Source of the DNA: Poseidonibacter lekithochrous
GTDB lineage: Bacteria > Campylobacterota > Campylobacteria > Campylobacterales > Arcobacteraceae
Reading direction: 5' to 3'
Assembly (NCBI RefSeq): GCF_018861145.1
Contig: NZ_JAHKQT010000001.1
Span: forward strand, 70,120-134,119
Length of the DNA stretch: 64,000 bases
Shown: piece by piece, positions 43,225 to 53,734 of the stretch
Layout of the letters: each line of letters opens with the position of its first letter
How positions within the stretch are numbered: position 1 is the first letter of the stretch
Notes under the pieces: generated by a model
What the model was told of the DNA's origin: nothing
The model's input: only the letters and a program-made list of their open reading frames with translations
Databases searched by the model: none
Translations under genes and position numbers: made by a program

Positions 43225-44943
43225 TTAATATTTTAATTGTTTAAAACTTTTATACCAATTTTCAAACTCAATATTATCCATAGGTTTCGCATAAAAATAT
43301 CCTTGTACTTTAGTACATAAATTTTTCTTTATAATTTCGTCTTGTTCTGGGAATTCAATACCTTCTGCAATTACAGATAATCCCATATTAATACCTAAAT
43401 CAATTATAGATTTAATAATAACTTCATCAGATTTTTCATCAAGTAAAGAATCAATATAAGATTTATCAATCTTAATTTTTGAAATAGAACACTCTCGTAA
43501 GTAATTAAAAGAAGAGAAACCTTTTCCAAAGTTATCAATTGATAGTCCAATTCCTAGTAAAGATAAAGTGTTTAGAGTAAAAAGTGTTTTTGTAGATATT
43601 TTCATCACATCTGATTCTCTAAATTCTAATTCTAAGTATTTTGCTTCTAAATTTGATATTCTTAGTGCAGCTTTTATAGACCCATATAAATCTCCATGTT
43701 CTAAATGCTTTCCACTTATATTTACAGAAATGATTCCATTATAGATTCCATTATCATGCCAATTCTTTAATTGAACACAAGCTTTTTTTAATATAAGTTT
43801 TTCAAACTCTATAATTTGATTAGAATCATCTAAATCTGGAATAAAATTATCAGGCATTAGTAATTTTGTATTTCCTTTATCCCATCTTGCTAATACTTCA
43901 AGACTAAAAACTTCATTAGTTTGTAAATCAATTTCTGGATGAAAGTGAATTATAAATTCATCCTTTTTAATAGCATTCTTTAATTTTTCCTCTTTTTTTG
44001 TTTTGTAATCAAGGTTTTGCGTCATTTCAGAGGAAAAAAACTCAAAATGATTCTTACCCTTATATTTTGCATGATACATGGCAGAATCCGCATTATGAAT
44101 AAGTGTTTTAACTTCATCTGCATCATTTGGATAAATTGCCACTCCAATACTAACACCTAAATTGAAGCTTGTATTATCAATTTCAAAAGGCTTATTAACT
44201 AATGTTAATATTTTTTCACAGACTCTTTCAATAAATAAATAATTAGAAATATCACTCAAAACTACAATAAATTCATCTCCACCAACACGTGCTATCATAT
44301 CATTAGTTCTTATTATACTTTTAAATTTTTTTGCAAAAGAAATTAATACTTCATCTCCACTTGCATGACCTAAAGTGTCATTAATGACTTTAAAATCATC
44401 TAAATCTAGAAATAAAATAGCAAATTGAAGATCATTTCTTTTTGAATTATTTAAAACATATTCTAATTGTGCTTCTAATTTAAGTTTGTTAGGCAGAGTA
44501 GTTAAAGAATCATGATATGCTAGATGTAGTAAATTAGTATTAGATTCTTTTTGAGATGAGATATCTGTAAAAATAGCAAAATAGTTTTGTTTTTTCGTTT
44601 TTTCGTTAAAAAACTTATGAATTTTTATAATAAGAGGATAAACATTTCCATCTTTATGCCTATTTAAAAGTTCTCCCTTCCAAAAACCAGATTTTCTAAG
44701 TTGCTTTCTAAGATCATGATAGATTGTTTTGTTTAAATTACCTGAAGAAAAAACTTTTGGATGTTTATAAGCTACTTCTTCAAAAGAATATCCTGTAATA
44801 TCTTCACATGCTTTATTTATCTCTATAATTCTACTATTATCATCAACGATAATAATACCTTCACTAATATTGTTAAGAATAGAATTATAAAGACCTTTGT
44901 TATAAAAATCAGGGAAAGGATTTAGCAAGATAGGAAACTCCAA
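43225..44943 (-). CDS. PAS-GGDEF-EAL protein with a substituted EAL site
   Basis: 572 aa, no membrane helices. PAS domain (about 18-130: ISEGIIIVDDNSRIIEIN) then a GGDEF cyclase domain with intact GGDEF (221-225) and an RxxD inhibitory site (212-215). The EAL domain starts with EVL (349-351); IDDFGTG is replaced by IDNFGKG (Asp470, Asn471), so one metal-binding aspartate is lost. Other EAL residues (ELEFRE, KIDKSY, AEGIE, QGYFYAKP) are present. It probably makes c-di-GMP; hydrolysis may be weak or absent. Confidence 0.9.
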   Translation of the reverse strand: MEFPILLNPFPDFYNKGLYNSILNNISEGIIIVDDNSRIIEINKACEDITGYSFEEVAYKHPKVFSSGNLNKTIYHDLRKQLRKSGFWKGELLNRHKDGNVYPLIIKIHKFFNEKTKKQNYFAIFTDISSQKESNTNLLHLAYHDSLTTLPNKLKLEAQLEYVLNNSKRNDLQFAILFLDLDDFKVINDTLGHASGDEVLISFAKKFKSIIRTNDMIARVGGDEFIVVLSDISNYLFIERVCEKILTLVNKPFEIDNTSFNLGVSIGVAIYPNDADEVKTLIHNADSAMYHAKYKGKNHFEFFSSEMTQNLDYKTKKEEKLKNAIKKDEFIIHFHPEIDLQTNEVFSLEVLARWDKGNTKLLMPDNFIPDLDDSNQIIEFEKLILKKACVQLKNWHDNGIYNGIISVNISGKHLEHGDLYGSIKAALRISNLEAKYLELEFRESDVMKISTKTLFTLNTLSLLGIGLSIDNFGKGFSSFNYLRECSISKIKIDKSYIDSLLDEKSDEVIIKSIIDLGINMGLSVIAEGIEFPEQDEIIKKNLCTKVQGYFYAKPMDNIEFENWYKSFKQLKY

Positions 44944-45030
44944 TTATAAATAAACCAATTATAACAAAGATAATATGATTTGTTACTAAATCCTTTTAAA
45001 TATTTAATATTATAAGAAAAAGTATTTTGT

Positions 45031-45570
45031 CTACTTTTTGTCAATTCTTTTGAACATATAAGAAATAACTAATGCAATAACAAGTACAAGACCAATTCCT
45101 ACATATTTAAAATCATCTGCAACACTTAAAATATATTCACCTGCGGTATAAGAACCATATCCAACAACAACTGCCCAAACAATAGTTGCAAATATATTAA
45201 AAATAGTAAATTTAATAGATGAATATTTTGTTAATCCCATTGCAAGAGGAATTAAGGTTTTAATACCATATACATATTTTTGAATAAATACAACCAAAGA
45301 ACCATACTTTCTCATCATAAGATGTGCTAAGGCTATTTTTCTTCCATAATTTTTCATCATATCTTTAGCATAAGATTTATTCTTTCTAGCAAGGAAAAAT
45401 AAAAATTGATCTCCTAAAAAGTTTGAAGTTGCAGCAACTGCAATAGAAATATATATGTTTAAATCTCCTGCAAAAGATAAAACTCCTGCAACAATTAAAC
45501 CTACAAAACCTCCACCAAAAGAGTATGCGAATAAAGCTATATATCCCCAATCCTTAATCAATTCTTCCAT
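45031..45570 (-). CDS. DedA-family membrane protein
   Basis: 179 aa with several helices. DedA/SNARE-associated signatures: FGGGFVGLIVAGVLSFAGDLNI at the N-terminus, NFLGDQFLFFLARKNKSYAKD, and VVFIQKYVYGIKTLIPLAMGL, matching the F.GRF.P..R region though without its Arg pair. Recent work links DedA proteins to polyprenyl-phosphate or phospholipid flipping. Its start overlaps the upstream hypothetical gene's stop by one base. Confidence 0.88.
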   Translation of the reverse strand: MEELIKDWGYIALFAYSFGGGFVGLIVAGVLSFAGDLNIYISIAVAATSNFLGDQFLFFLARKNKSYAKDMMKNYGRKIALAHLMMRKYGSLVVFIQKYVYGIKTLIPLAMGLTKYSSIKFTIFNIFATIVWAVVVGYGSYTAGEYILSVADDFKYVGIGLVLVIALVISYMFKRIDKK

Positions 45571-46208
45571 TATTTAGCAGCCTCAAAATCAAAAAACTCT
45601 AATGCTTCAATCACATCGTCATCATCTAATTCAATCAGACCTTCTGCAATATTTTGTTTAGTTTTTTCAATAATAAACTCTTTAACTTGAGCTCTTGCAT
45701 CTTCTATATTATCAATTAAGGCAAAGCCATTAAATTGTATCTCATTATCATAACAAAGAAGAGTTCCTTCACAGTTTTCTTCTATAAAATCACTAATAGT
45801 TCTATAATTTATTTCTAATACACTAGCATGCCAACCATAGTCTTCTAAAATAGAATCTTCAAAGATTTCAACTCCATCACTTTGATGATCAAAATAAAGC
45901 ATATTTTGTGCGTTCATACCAATGATTTTTTGCCAATTAGTTAAAGGCTTAATTTTACATATTGTTCCAGAAATAACTGGTTTATATTTTGCAAAGATAT
46001 CTTTAGCTAGTTCTTTAATATCATTAATATTTTCTTTTCTTTCATAGCTCTCATCTATATAGATAATTGCTTTGTTTTTTGGCACTTCTTCATTTATGTA
46101 TTTAGTACCATTAATATCTATAATAATTTTATATTTTCCTTCTTTTAATTCTAATAGTGATATCATATCAATATTAAGTTCTATATCTTTTATATTTATT
46201 TTTTTCAT
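45570..46208 (-). CDS. Hypothetical protein upstream of DedA
   Basis: 212 aa, unrecognised, soluble and acidic (many Asp, Glu). N-terminal beta-rich part (KIIIDINGTKYINEEV), middle NWQKIIGMNAQNMLYFDHQSD, and a C-terminal helical part ending VIEALEFFDFEAAK. It shares a one-base overlap with dedA and must be translated with it. No signal peptide, so it is probably cytoplasmic. Confidence 0.55.
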   Translation of the reverse strand: MKKINIKDIELNIDMISLLELKEGKYKIIIDINGTKYINEEVPKNKAIIYIDESYERKENINDIKELAKDIFAKYKPVISGTICKIKPLTNWQKIIGMNAQNMLYFDHQSDGVEIFEDSILEDYGWHASVLEINYRTISDFIEENCEGTLLCYDNEIQFNGFALIDNIEDARAQVKEFIIEKTKQNIAEGLIELDDDDVIEALEFFDFEAAK

Positions 46209-46389
46209 TTTAGTTTAATCCTGGATATAATTTAAGCGATTTTATCGAAAATAGTATTAAATAAGGAATTTTACTACACTTTTTTGAACAAATATCCAAA
46301 ATTCTCAAAAAATAATCTTTATTTTACAATTCTTAAAGTTTAATTATATATAATCTTTGTATTCAAACTATTTATACAAAGGTTTTATA

Positions 46390-47613
46390 TTGTTATTCCA
46401 AAATTACATCTATAAATTTTTTAATAAAAATAATATGAAAACACTTTTTTTAATAGATATCTTAAATATGAAAGATATAAATGCTATTTACAGTTTTGAA
46501 AATGGCGATTGGGTTATTAAACAATTAAAAAAACTACTTGAAACTGAAATAATTAGATTAATTAGAAAAAAAATAAATAAAAAAGTTCTAATAGAATTAA
46601 CAAATACTCATGCAGATGTTTTTCAATTATTGATTTATGATGATTTTAAAATAGATGAAGTTCTTGAGATTAAAAATCTGATTTTTGAACATGTAATTAA
46701 CAATCCATTTAAAATACAAAATAATAAAGCTTCAATAAATATTGATATAACAATTGGTTGTTCAAAAAGTGATGATCAATTAATCGTAATTTATGCTGAA
46801 AAAGCTCTTCATAAAGCAAAAGTAAACTTTGTACATTATATGTATTATGATGCCTATCTTTATAAAAATGAAGCAATAAGTGAAGATTTACTAGAGATAT
46901 TAAATTATAATATTGAAAATAATTTAGTTGAGCCATATTTTCAAGCAATAAGAGATAATAAAACTGATGTTATTGTTAAATATGAAGCGCTCATGAGATT
47001 GTATGATAAAGAAGGCAATATATTATTACCTAATATTTTTATTCATAAATCAAAGAAATGCCGTCTATACACAAAATTAATGGAACTTTTAATAGATAAA
47101 ATAGTTAACTATATAAATAAATATAAACTACATATTAGTATTAATCTTGATTATACAGATATCTTAAACCCAAATATTAAAAGATCTTTAGTATCAAAGA
47201 TTAGAAAAAACAATATTGGACCTTATTTAACAATTGAAATTTTAGAGAGTGAAAAGATTGCTAACTACAATATCGTAAATGATTTTATTAGTGAAGTAAA
47301 AAAATATGATGTAAAAATTGCAATTGATGATTTTGGTACTGGTTTTTCAAACTATGAATATATTCTTAATTTAAATGTTGATTATATAAAAATTGATGGT
47401 TCTTTAATTAAAAAAATTGATGAAGAAATTTATTTAAACCTAATTAAAAGTATTGTTCAATTTTGTAAACAACAGGAGATTTTAATAGTTGCAGAATTTG
47501 TTAGTGATTTAAAAATATTAAGATATGTTAAAGCTATTGGCATTGATTACTCACAAGGATACTATATTAGTAAACCTTTAAAAATTGAAGATATTTTAGG
47601 AGAGCAAAAATGA
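46390..47613 (+). CDS. EAL-domain c-di-GMP phosphodiesterase with degenerate GGDEF
   Basis: 407 aa from TTG 46390, chosen because AAAGG is seven bases upstream; an earlier in-frame TTG at 46357 has no ribosome site. The N-terminal domain is a GGDEF relic with no GGDEF signature. The EAL domain is near-complete: YEALMRL, ISINLDYTDI, TIEILESEK, IAIDDFGTGFSNYEYI, YIKIDGSLIK and QGYYISKP; the loop after the conserved AE reads FVSD rather than GVE. Probably an active phosphodiesterase. It overlaps the next gene by 4 bp. Confidence 0.85.
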   Translation: MLFQNYIYKFFNKNNMKTLFLIDILNMKDINAIYSFENGDWVIKQLKKLLETEIIRLIRKKINKKVLIELTNTHADVFQLLIYDDFKIDEVLEIKNLIFEHVINNPFKIQNNKASINIDITIGCSKSDDQLIVIYAEKALHKAKVNFVHYMYYDAYLYKNEAISEDLLEILNYNIENNLVEPYFQAIRDNKTDVIVKYEALMRLYDKEGNILLPNIFIHKSKKCRLYTKLMELLIDKIVNYINKYKLHISINLDYTDILNPNIKRSLVSKIRKNNIGPYLTIEILESEKIANYNIVNDFISEVKKYDVKIAIDDFGTGFSNYEYILNLNVDYIKIDGSLIKKIDEEIYLNLIKSIVQFCKQQEILIVAEFVSDLKILRYVKAIGIDYSQGYYISKPLKIEDILGEQK

Positions 47614-48404
47614 AAAATCAACTTAAAAAAGTTACAGATATCACAATAAATGAACTTTTAAATAAAGATGTAATCATGCCATCTATTTATTTTGAAAAAT
47701 TTAATAAAAATGCTAGAACTGTAAATATAAATTTACATGATACATCATTTTCAAATGAACTAAATAATATGTTAATTGAAGATTTTAATATTATTGAAAA
47801 ATATATGAATGAAATTGAAAAGAATGCTTCACTAATAAAAAACACTATTAAAAATACACAAACAGCACTACTAAATAAAGATATCGATACTCTAACAGAT
47901 ATTTATTCCCAAATGATAAAACTAGAAAAAGAAGTAGAAGTTTTAAATCATCAATTATTTATTGACGACTTAACCTCAAGTAATAATAGAAAATGGATTT
48001 ATAACAAGTTCTTAGATAAAAAAGCAAAGTTTAAAAAAAGTGGTATTTGTGTATTAATCGATATCGTAGACTTTAAATATATTAATATTGAATATGGAAC
48101 TTTACTTGCTAATAATTTAATCATATTTATCTATAATTTTTTACAAGAAAATTTAAAAGATGAAAATATTAATTCCAAAATTGCAAGATTTTTTGATAGT
48201 CAATTTCTTATTTTTATTGAAGATAAGAAAGAGAAAGAAGTATCTGATTTAATTTTTAATATAAAACAATTATTAGCAAATACTACATTAAAAAGTAAAT
48301 CGGGATTAATCTTAAAAGCTGATTATAAATATTCAATTAGTAAATATAAAGAAAGTGAAGACTCTAAAGAAATATTTGAGCAGTTATTTCATCTTATAAA
48401 ATAA
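47610..48404 (+). CDS. Degenerate GGDEF-domain protein
   Basis: 264 aa. A helical N-terminal region (about 50-115) precedes a GGDEF fold with the DDLTSSNNRKWI start and VLIDIVDFKYINIEYG, but the signature is FDSQF (in ARFFDSQFLIFIE) rather than GGDEF, so cyclase activity should be lost. ATGA overlap with the EAL gene. It probably acts as a regulatory partner or sensor for it. Confidence 0.75.
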   Translation: MKNQLKKVTDITINELLNKDVIMPSIYFEKFNKNARTVNINLHDTSFSNELNNMLIEDFNIIEKYMNEIEKNASLIKNTIKNTQTALLNKDIDTLTDIYSQMIKLEKEVEVLNHQLFIDDLTSSNNRKWIYNKFLDKKAKFKKSGICVLIDIVDFKYINIEYGTLLANNLIIFIYNFLQENLKDENINSKIARFFDSQFLIFIEDKKEKEVSDLIFNIKQLLANTTLKSKSGLILKADYKYSISKYKESEDSKEIFEQLFHLIK

Positions 48405-48420
48405 GAATAAAATAACTTTA

Positions 48421-49152
48421 TTATAAAACTTTTCTAAGTAACTTTATAAATTCTAAGATATTTTCTCTATTGTTATCAATACAAATACTATTTACTTCTA
48501 AAAAAAGTTTTTCTTGATTTATACTTTCTATATACCCTTTATCTTTTAATATCATAATTCTCTGAGCAACTTCAAGTTCATCTTCAATCATTGCATTTGC
48601 ATGTGCTTGAGAAACTAAAGTTCCATTATCATTATAGTTTCGCTGTGCAAATACCTCAAAAATCAAGTTTATTCCATAAAGTAAAGCGGTATGTTTATTT
48701 GCTTCATTATTAAGAGTTGACAAAACCATAAGTTTAATATTTTTGTCAAAAGAAGAAATTGCATTTAAAACTGCTTTAAAAATATTTTCATCTTTCATCA
48801 TATCTGAATACAAAGCTCCATGAGGTTTTACATAAGAAATAGAAGTACCATGAGATTTACAAAAAGCACTTAATGCTCCTAATTGATATAGAACTATTGA
48901 TTTAATTTCTTCGAGTGAACAAAGTATAGAACGTCTACCAAAACCTACTAAATCTTGATAAGAAGGATGGGCACCTATTGTTATATTATGTTCTTTTGCT
49001 AAAGCTACAGATCTATTCATAGTTACAGAATCACTTGCATGAAATCCGCAAGCTAAATTAGCCATATCAATAAAAGATATAACTTCTTTATCTTGTCCTC
49101 TTTTCCAAATACCAAAACTTTCACCAATATCACAGTTTAATTTAATATTCAT
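48421..49152 (-). CDS. pxpA: 5-oxoprolinase subunit A (LamB/YcsF family)
   Basis: 243 aa from ATG 49152 (MNIKLNCDIGESFG), with AAGGTAAAAAG upstream; an ATG five codons earlier is less likely. Family hallmarks: NCDIGESFG, ANLACGFHASD, IGAHPSYQDLVGFGRR, YVKPHGALYSDM and VFAQRNYNDNGTLV. PxpA works with PxpB and PxpC in oxoproline cleavage, but neither is next to it here, so the gene is separated from its usual partners. Confidence 0.9.
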   Translation of the reverse strand: MNIKLNCDIGESFGIWKRGQDKEVISFIDMANLACGFHASDSVTMNRSVALAKEHNITIGAHPSYQDLVGFGRRSILCSLEEIKSIVLYQLGALSAFCKSHGTSISYVKPHGALYSDMMKDENIFKAVLNAISSFDKNIKLMVLSTLNNEANKHTALLYGINLIFEVFAQRNYNDNGTLVSQAHANAMIEDELEVAQRIMILKDKGYIESINQEKLFLEVNSICIDNNRENILEFIKLLRKVL

Positions 49153-49257
49153 CTTTTTACCTTGCATAAAATATAATTTTATTTTACCATATATTATATA
49201 GAATATTAAACTTTCATTTTAATGCAATTAAGTCTATAATATGTAAAAGGAATATAA

Positions 49258-49881
49258 ATGTATAAAAATGAAATAATTTATAACGAAAAGATTATAAAAG
49301 ACTTTAAATATAGTAAAAAAATATTAAAAAATTTAAAAAAAAATGTGACTATATTTGGAAGTGCTCGAGTTGAAGAAGATGACAAATATGCAATTCTCGC
49401 TAAAAAATTAGCGAAGAAACTTGCAAAAAAAGAAATAAATATTATTACAGGTGGAGGTGGTGGAATTATGAGTGCTGCTAATAAAGGTGCTTATGAAGCT
49501 AAAAAAGCTGAATCAATTGGACTAAATATTCTACTTCCAAAAGAACAACACCCAAATCCATACACAACAAAAAGTTTAACTTTAAATTACTTTTTTGCAA
49601 GAAAATATATGCTTGTTAAATATTCTAAAGCTATTGTTGTTTTTCCTGGTGGTTTTGGAACATTGGATGAATTATTTGAAGTAATAACTTTAATTCAAAC
49701 AAAAAAATTAAATGGAATAAAAATATTTCTTATAGGAAGTAATTACTGGAATCACTTAATCAAATTTTTAAAAAAATCATTATGTCAAAACAAGATGATT
49801 GAAAAAGAAGATTTAGATATTTTTACACTAACAGATGATATTAAATTAATAGAAAAACAGATACATAAACTATTTAAATAG
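49258..49881 (+). CDS. LOG-family nucleoside 5'-monophosphate phosphoribohydrolase
   Basis: 207 aa. Contains the LOG/YvdD-type GGGGGIMSAANKGAYEA, the LPKEQHPNPY segment and the PGGFGTLDELFE motif (PGGxGTxxE). Cleaves nucleoside monophosphates such as cytokinin nucleotides in the founding family. An N-terminal stretch of about 30 residues is lysine-rich. AAAGGAAT precedes the ATG. The stop codon lies inside a long palindrome. Confidence 0.9.
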   Translation: MYKNEIIYNEKIIKDFKYSKKILKNLKKNVTIFGSARVEEDDKYAILAKKLAKKLAKKEINIITGGGGGIMSAANKGAYEAKKAESIGLNILLPKEQHPNPYTTKSLTLNYFFARKYMLVKYSKAIVVFPGGFGTLDELFEVITLIQTKKLNGIKIFLIGSNYWNHLIKFLKKSLCQNKMIEKEDLDIFTLTDDIKLIEKQIHKLFK

Positions 49882-49892
49882 TTTATGTATCT
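49859..49892. terminator. 34-nt perfect palindrome, terminator-like
   Basis: A 17-nt arm reads AGATACATAAACTATTT and its exact complement follows with no spacer. It covers the last codons and the stop of the LOG gene and is followed by CTTTTTAA. Probably forms a hairpin terminating toward the convergent gene. Confidence 0.6.
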
Positions 49893-49899
49893 TCTCTTT

Positions 49900-50334
49900 T
49901 TAATTTTGATACATATGGTATTTTTGATTCTCTTTTGCTTGTCTTTGCTGAACTATTTTATAAGTATCAAGTGCTTTTATTTTTTCCACTTCATTAATCA
50001 CTGATGTTTTATACTCTTTAATTATTGAATTAAGAACTAAAGTATAAACAATACTATTTAGTTTTAAAGAGTCCTCATTTCTCATTAATTTATCTAAATC
50101 AATTGCATAAATAGCCTCTTGAAAAGTGTAAAACAATCTTTGTTTATTATCATCTAATCTATATGTGTAACCTAAGATAGTAAAAAAGTTATCTTCGTAA
50201 TCTTTTTTTAAACCCTTTTCTTCTAAATAAATAGAATACTTTGAGATTTCTTCTTCACAAGTTTTAACTATCATATCTGCTTCTAAAACTTTATTTTTAA
50301 AACTATATAAATAATCAGAAATTTTATTAATCAT
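49900..50334 (-). CDS. Hypothetical helical protein
   Basis: 144 aa, unrecognised. Predominantly helical and charged (ISDYLYSFKNKVLEADMIVKTCEEEISKYSIYLEEKG), Tyr-rich, no signal peptide. Ends QRQAKENQKYHMYQN. Convergent with the LOG gene and separated from the DUF4197 gene by 82 bp. Confidence 0.55.
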   Translation of the reverse strand: MINKISDYLYSFKNKVLEADMIVKTCEEEISKYSIYLEEKGLKKDYEDNFFTILGYTYRLDDNKQRLFYTFQEAIYAIDLDKLMRNEDSLKLNSIVYTLVLNSIIKEYKTSVINEVEKIKALDTYKIVQQRQAKENQKYHMYQN

Positions 50335-50416
50335 TTTTAATATTACCTTTTCACAATTGTTTCATTATTTCATTATATAATGTTAAAATAAAACAAAAAT
50401 ATAAATAGGAATAATT

Positions 50417-51223
50417 ATGAAAAAAAGTACAATAGTTGCATCTTTGATATTAACTTCAAGTTTAACATACGCATTTGATTTAGGAAGTATTGCAAAAGGT
50501 GTTATGGATACTGTTACAAATTCAACAGAAAAGATAAAGACAAATACTAATACAAACCTTAGTGATTCAACAGTAACAAATGGCCTAAAAGAAGCTTTAA
50601 AAGTTGGAGTAAACTATGCTGTAAAAGAGTTAGGGTCAAGCAATGGATATTTAAGTAATTCACTAGTAAAAATTCCATTACCAGATAACTTAGCAAAAGT
50701 AGAAACACTTTTAAGAAGTGCAGGAGGAGATGAAATGGCTGATAATTTAATCAATTCTATGAATAAAGCAGCAACAACAGCAGCTCCTAAAACAGCAGAG
50801 ATCTTTGTAGATGCAATTGATAAAATGTCATTAGAAGATGCTCAAAATATATTAGCTGGAGATAAAGATGCAGCTACAAATTACTTTAAAACAAATACAA
50901 CAGACTCTTTAAAGAAAATGATTGCACCTATTATTCAAGATACAATGAAAGAAAATCAAGTAGCTTCATATTATGATATGGCAAATAATTTTTATAAAAA
51001 TAATGCAAAAAGTATAGTTGATAATTCTGGTGTTATGGATATAGCAAAAAACTTTGGTGTTGATTCTTATTTACCAGGAAGTTCAGATCAATCAATAGAT
51101 GATTATGTAACAGATAAAGCAATTGGTGGATTATTTACAATGATTGCGCAAAAAGAAGCTGAAATTAGAACAAATCCTGTAGCTCAAACTACTTCACTTT
51201 TAAAACAAGTATTTGGAGACTAA
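50417..51223 (+). CDS. DUF4197-family exported protein
   Basis: 268 aa with signal peptide (about 1-19, ending TYA). DUF4197 pattern is clear: NGLKEALKVGVNYAVKELGSSNGYLSNSLVKIPLPDNLAKVETLLRSAGG and the periodic helices NKAATTAAPKTAEIFVDAIDKMSLEDAQNILAGDKDAATNYFKTNT. The family is periplasmic and uncharacterised. ATAGGAAT precedes the ATG. Confidence 0.85.
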   Translation: MKKSTIVASLILTSSLTYAFDLGSIAKGVMDTVTNSTEKIKTNTNTNLSDSTVTNGLKEALKVGVNYAVKELGSSNGYLSNSLVKIPLPDNLAKVETLLRSAGGDEMADNLINSMNKAATTAAPKTAEIFVDAIDKMSLEDAQNILAGDKDAATNYFKTNTTDSLKKMIAPIIQDTMKENQVASYYDMANNFYKNNAKSIVDNSGVMDIAKNFGVDSYLPGSSDQSIDDYVTDKAIGGLFTMIAQKEAEIRTNPVAQTTSLLKQVFGD

Positions 51224-51267
51224 TTTCGAACTTTTAATTACTAAAACTTAAATCTAAAATTTTAGAA

Positions 51268-53577
51268 TTAAGTTTTAGCGTCAATATTATCTTTACCTTC
51301 AAATTCTTTTTCATTTGCACTTGAAACAATAGAAACTGCAATAGAAGATGTTTGAGTTGCTATATCTTTAGTTTTACTTGCAACTACTGCATTCTTTTGT
51401 GTTTGTTGATCTAAAGAATTAATTGCATCATTAATTTGTATTATTCCTAGTTGTTGTTCTCTTGAAGAATTCTTAACATCAGAAATAAGTTCAATTGTTT
51501 TATTAATATTCTCATTTAAACTTGTATATCCTTTAATCATATTATCAGAGATAATTTTACCTTCATTTGCTTTTGTATTTGCATTTCCTACAAGTTCTTT
51601 TATCTCATTTGCAGCATCTGCACTTCTATTTGCTAGATTTCTTACCTCTGCTGCAACTACAGCAAAACCTTTGCCTGCTTCTCCAGCAGTTGCAGCTTCA
51701 ACTGCAGCATTTAATGAAAGAATATTTGTCTGAAATGCAATTTGGTCTATTATTGTAATTGCTTCATTAATTGAAGTTACTTGAGCATTTATTTCATCCA
51801 TTGCTAAAGTAGTTTTGCTAGCTAATTTTGCGCCCTCTGAAGCTGAATGTGTTACATGAGAAGCAAAACTAGACATTTCTGCAATCTTTTCTGTTGTTGA
51901 TGTTATATTACCTGTAATTTCTTCAAGAGCAGCAGCTGTTTCTTCTAATGAAGCTGCGGCATCATTTGATGATTTATTTAACATATCTACATTTGATAAT
52001 AAAATATCAGATGAATCATTAATCACTAAACCATTTTTCTTGTTAACCGTAAGCATTTGAGTAATAGCTGCTCTTAAATTATTGATATCACTTACAAGTT
52101 GATCAAATACTTCACCTTTTTCAATATTTTCAACTTTTAACTCATTAAGATAGTTATAATTAGAATATTCTTTTAAAATTATATTAACTATATTAAAGTT
52201 TTCACTTGTTACTTTAATCATATCATTTACATCATTTTTAAGACTTTCTAAACTCTCATTTGATGTTGATTTTTCAATTTGTTTTGAGTAAGATCCTTTT
52301 TTAACCATAGTTAAAACTTCTTTTGCATTTATTAATAATTCATTATCAACTACGATGCCTTCTTTAATATTATCAATGTTTTCATTAATAACATTACTCA
52401 TAATACCAATTTCATCATTCGCTCGAACTTCTATAGCCTTAATATGATTTGTTTCTCTATTAAGATATTTAAAAAATGACAATAAACCATCTTGTAATGC
52501 ATTAAGTGGAGTAACTATACTTTTATTAATAACATAAATTGCAATTAATGTTATTAAAACAAGCATTATTATTGAAATTAGAATTGTAATATTACGAATA
52601 TTATGTGGAACTATTAAAATCTCTGATTCATCAATTTCAGAAATTAATGCCCATTTAATAGAGTCATCAATATTAATAGATGTATAAGAAGACAGCACAG
52701 GATTTCCATTATAATCTATAATAATCTCTGTATTTGACTTACCTTTTAGTGCATTTAGGGAAGCTTTTGTTTCAACTTTTCCTAAACTAGGATTTGCAAA
52801 AGATGCTTTTAAAGAATGATTTTTAGTATCTAAAAAGCTATCACTTCTCATCAGCTTATCAGAACCTACTAAATAATCTTCTTGACTTACTCCATAGCCT
52901 TTTCTAAATTGCATAATATCATTTATTGCTTTATCCGATATTTGAAAAACTAATATTGATTTTATATTGCCATCAATATATATAGGTGTTCCAACAAATA
53001 TTGCTGGTGCATTTGCACTTGGAGCATATGGTTTCATATCTACGAATGATACTTTTTTATTTTTCTTAACTTTATTAAAAACTTCAGCTAATCCACTATC
53101 TTTTAATTGACCATATAAAAGATTCTCTCCATAATCAGACTCTTTTGCAACTGAATACATCACATGGCCATAATCATTGTTAATTAAAAAGATATCATAA
53201 TAACCATAGTTTTTTAAGTAGTTATTGAAATATTCTTCATGTGATTTTATTTTGTTTATGAATTGTTTGTTCTTTACAGGAAATTTATCTCTAGCTTTTA
53301 TAGATAATTCATCGTAAGTATTATTTAGTTTTTTAACAAAACTTTTTGTATCGATACTTAAAGCAAGAGTTTCGATATCTGCTCTTCTTTCTTCAAAAAA
53401 TTTACTCAATTGTTTGTGTTTTGAATCTCTTACATTAGTTAAGGAATCAAAACTATTTTCTACTAAAGTATCTTTAATTATATATGAAGAAAAACTTGAA
53501 AGTGATATTGCTAAAAAAAGCACAGAAACTAATAATAATAGTATTAACTTTAATTTTATAGTTATATTTTTAAACAT
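51268..53577 (-). CDS. Methyl-accepting chemotaxis receptor
   Basis: 769 aa. N-terminal membrane helix (about 10-32), a large periplasmic Cache-type domain (about 33-325) and a second helix (about 326-350), then HAMP-like and helical linker regions. The signalling hairpin tip is intact: [54 protein letters not shown]. The ligand is unknown; the Cache fold suggests a small molecule such as an amino or organic acid. It is a stand-alone gene. Confidence 0.92.
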   Translation of the reverse strand: MFKNITIKLKLILLLLVSVLFLAISLSSFSSYIIKDTLVENSFDSLTNVRDSKHKQLSKFFEERRADIETLALSIDTKSFVKKLNNTYDELSIKARDKFPVKNKQFINKIKSHEEYFNNYLKNYGYYDIFLINNDYGHVMYSVAKESDYGENLLYGQLKDSGLAEVFNKVKKNKKVSFVDMKPYAPSANAPAIFVGTPIYIDGNIKSILVFQISDKAINDIMQFRKGYGVSQEDYLVGSDKLMRSDSFLDTKNHSLKASFANPSLGKVETKASLNALKGKSNTEIIIDYNGNPVLSSYTSINIDDSIKWALISEIDESEILIVPHNIRNITILISIIMLVLITLIAIYVINKSIVTPLNALQDGLLSFFKYLNRETNHIKAIEVRANDEIGIMSNVINENIDNIKEGIVVDNELLINAKEVLTMVKKGSYSKQIEKSTSNESLESLKNDVNDMIKVTSENFNIVNIILKEYSNYNYLNELKVENIEKGEVFDQLVSDINNLRAAITQMLTVNKKNGLVINDSSDILLSNVDMLNKSSNDAAASLEETAAALEEITGNITSTTEKIAEMSSFASHVTHSASEGAKLASKTTLAMDEINAQVTSINEAITIIDQIAFQTNILSLNAAVEAATAGEAGKGFAVVAAEVRNLANRSADAANEIKELVGNANTKANEGKIISDNMIKGYTSLNENINKTIELISDVKNSSREQQLGIIQINDAINSLDQQTQKNAVVASKTKDIATQTSSIAVSIVSSANEKEFEGKDNIDAKT

Positions 53578-53734
53578 TCTAAACCTTAGTTTTTTATTTT
53601 TATTACTTTTTAGTTATTTTATTACTTATTGCCTTATTTTAAGGTAAAATAATTATTATCATTTATAATATTATTAGAAGTTTTTTTAAACAAGACTTAT
53701 TTGGTATAATTTGAAAAAACAATGGAATAAATAT

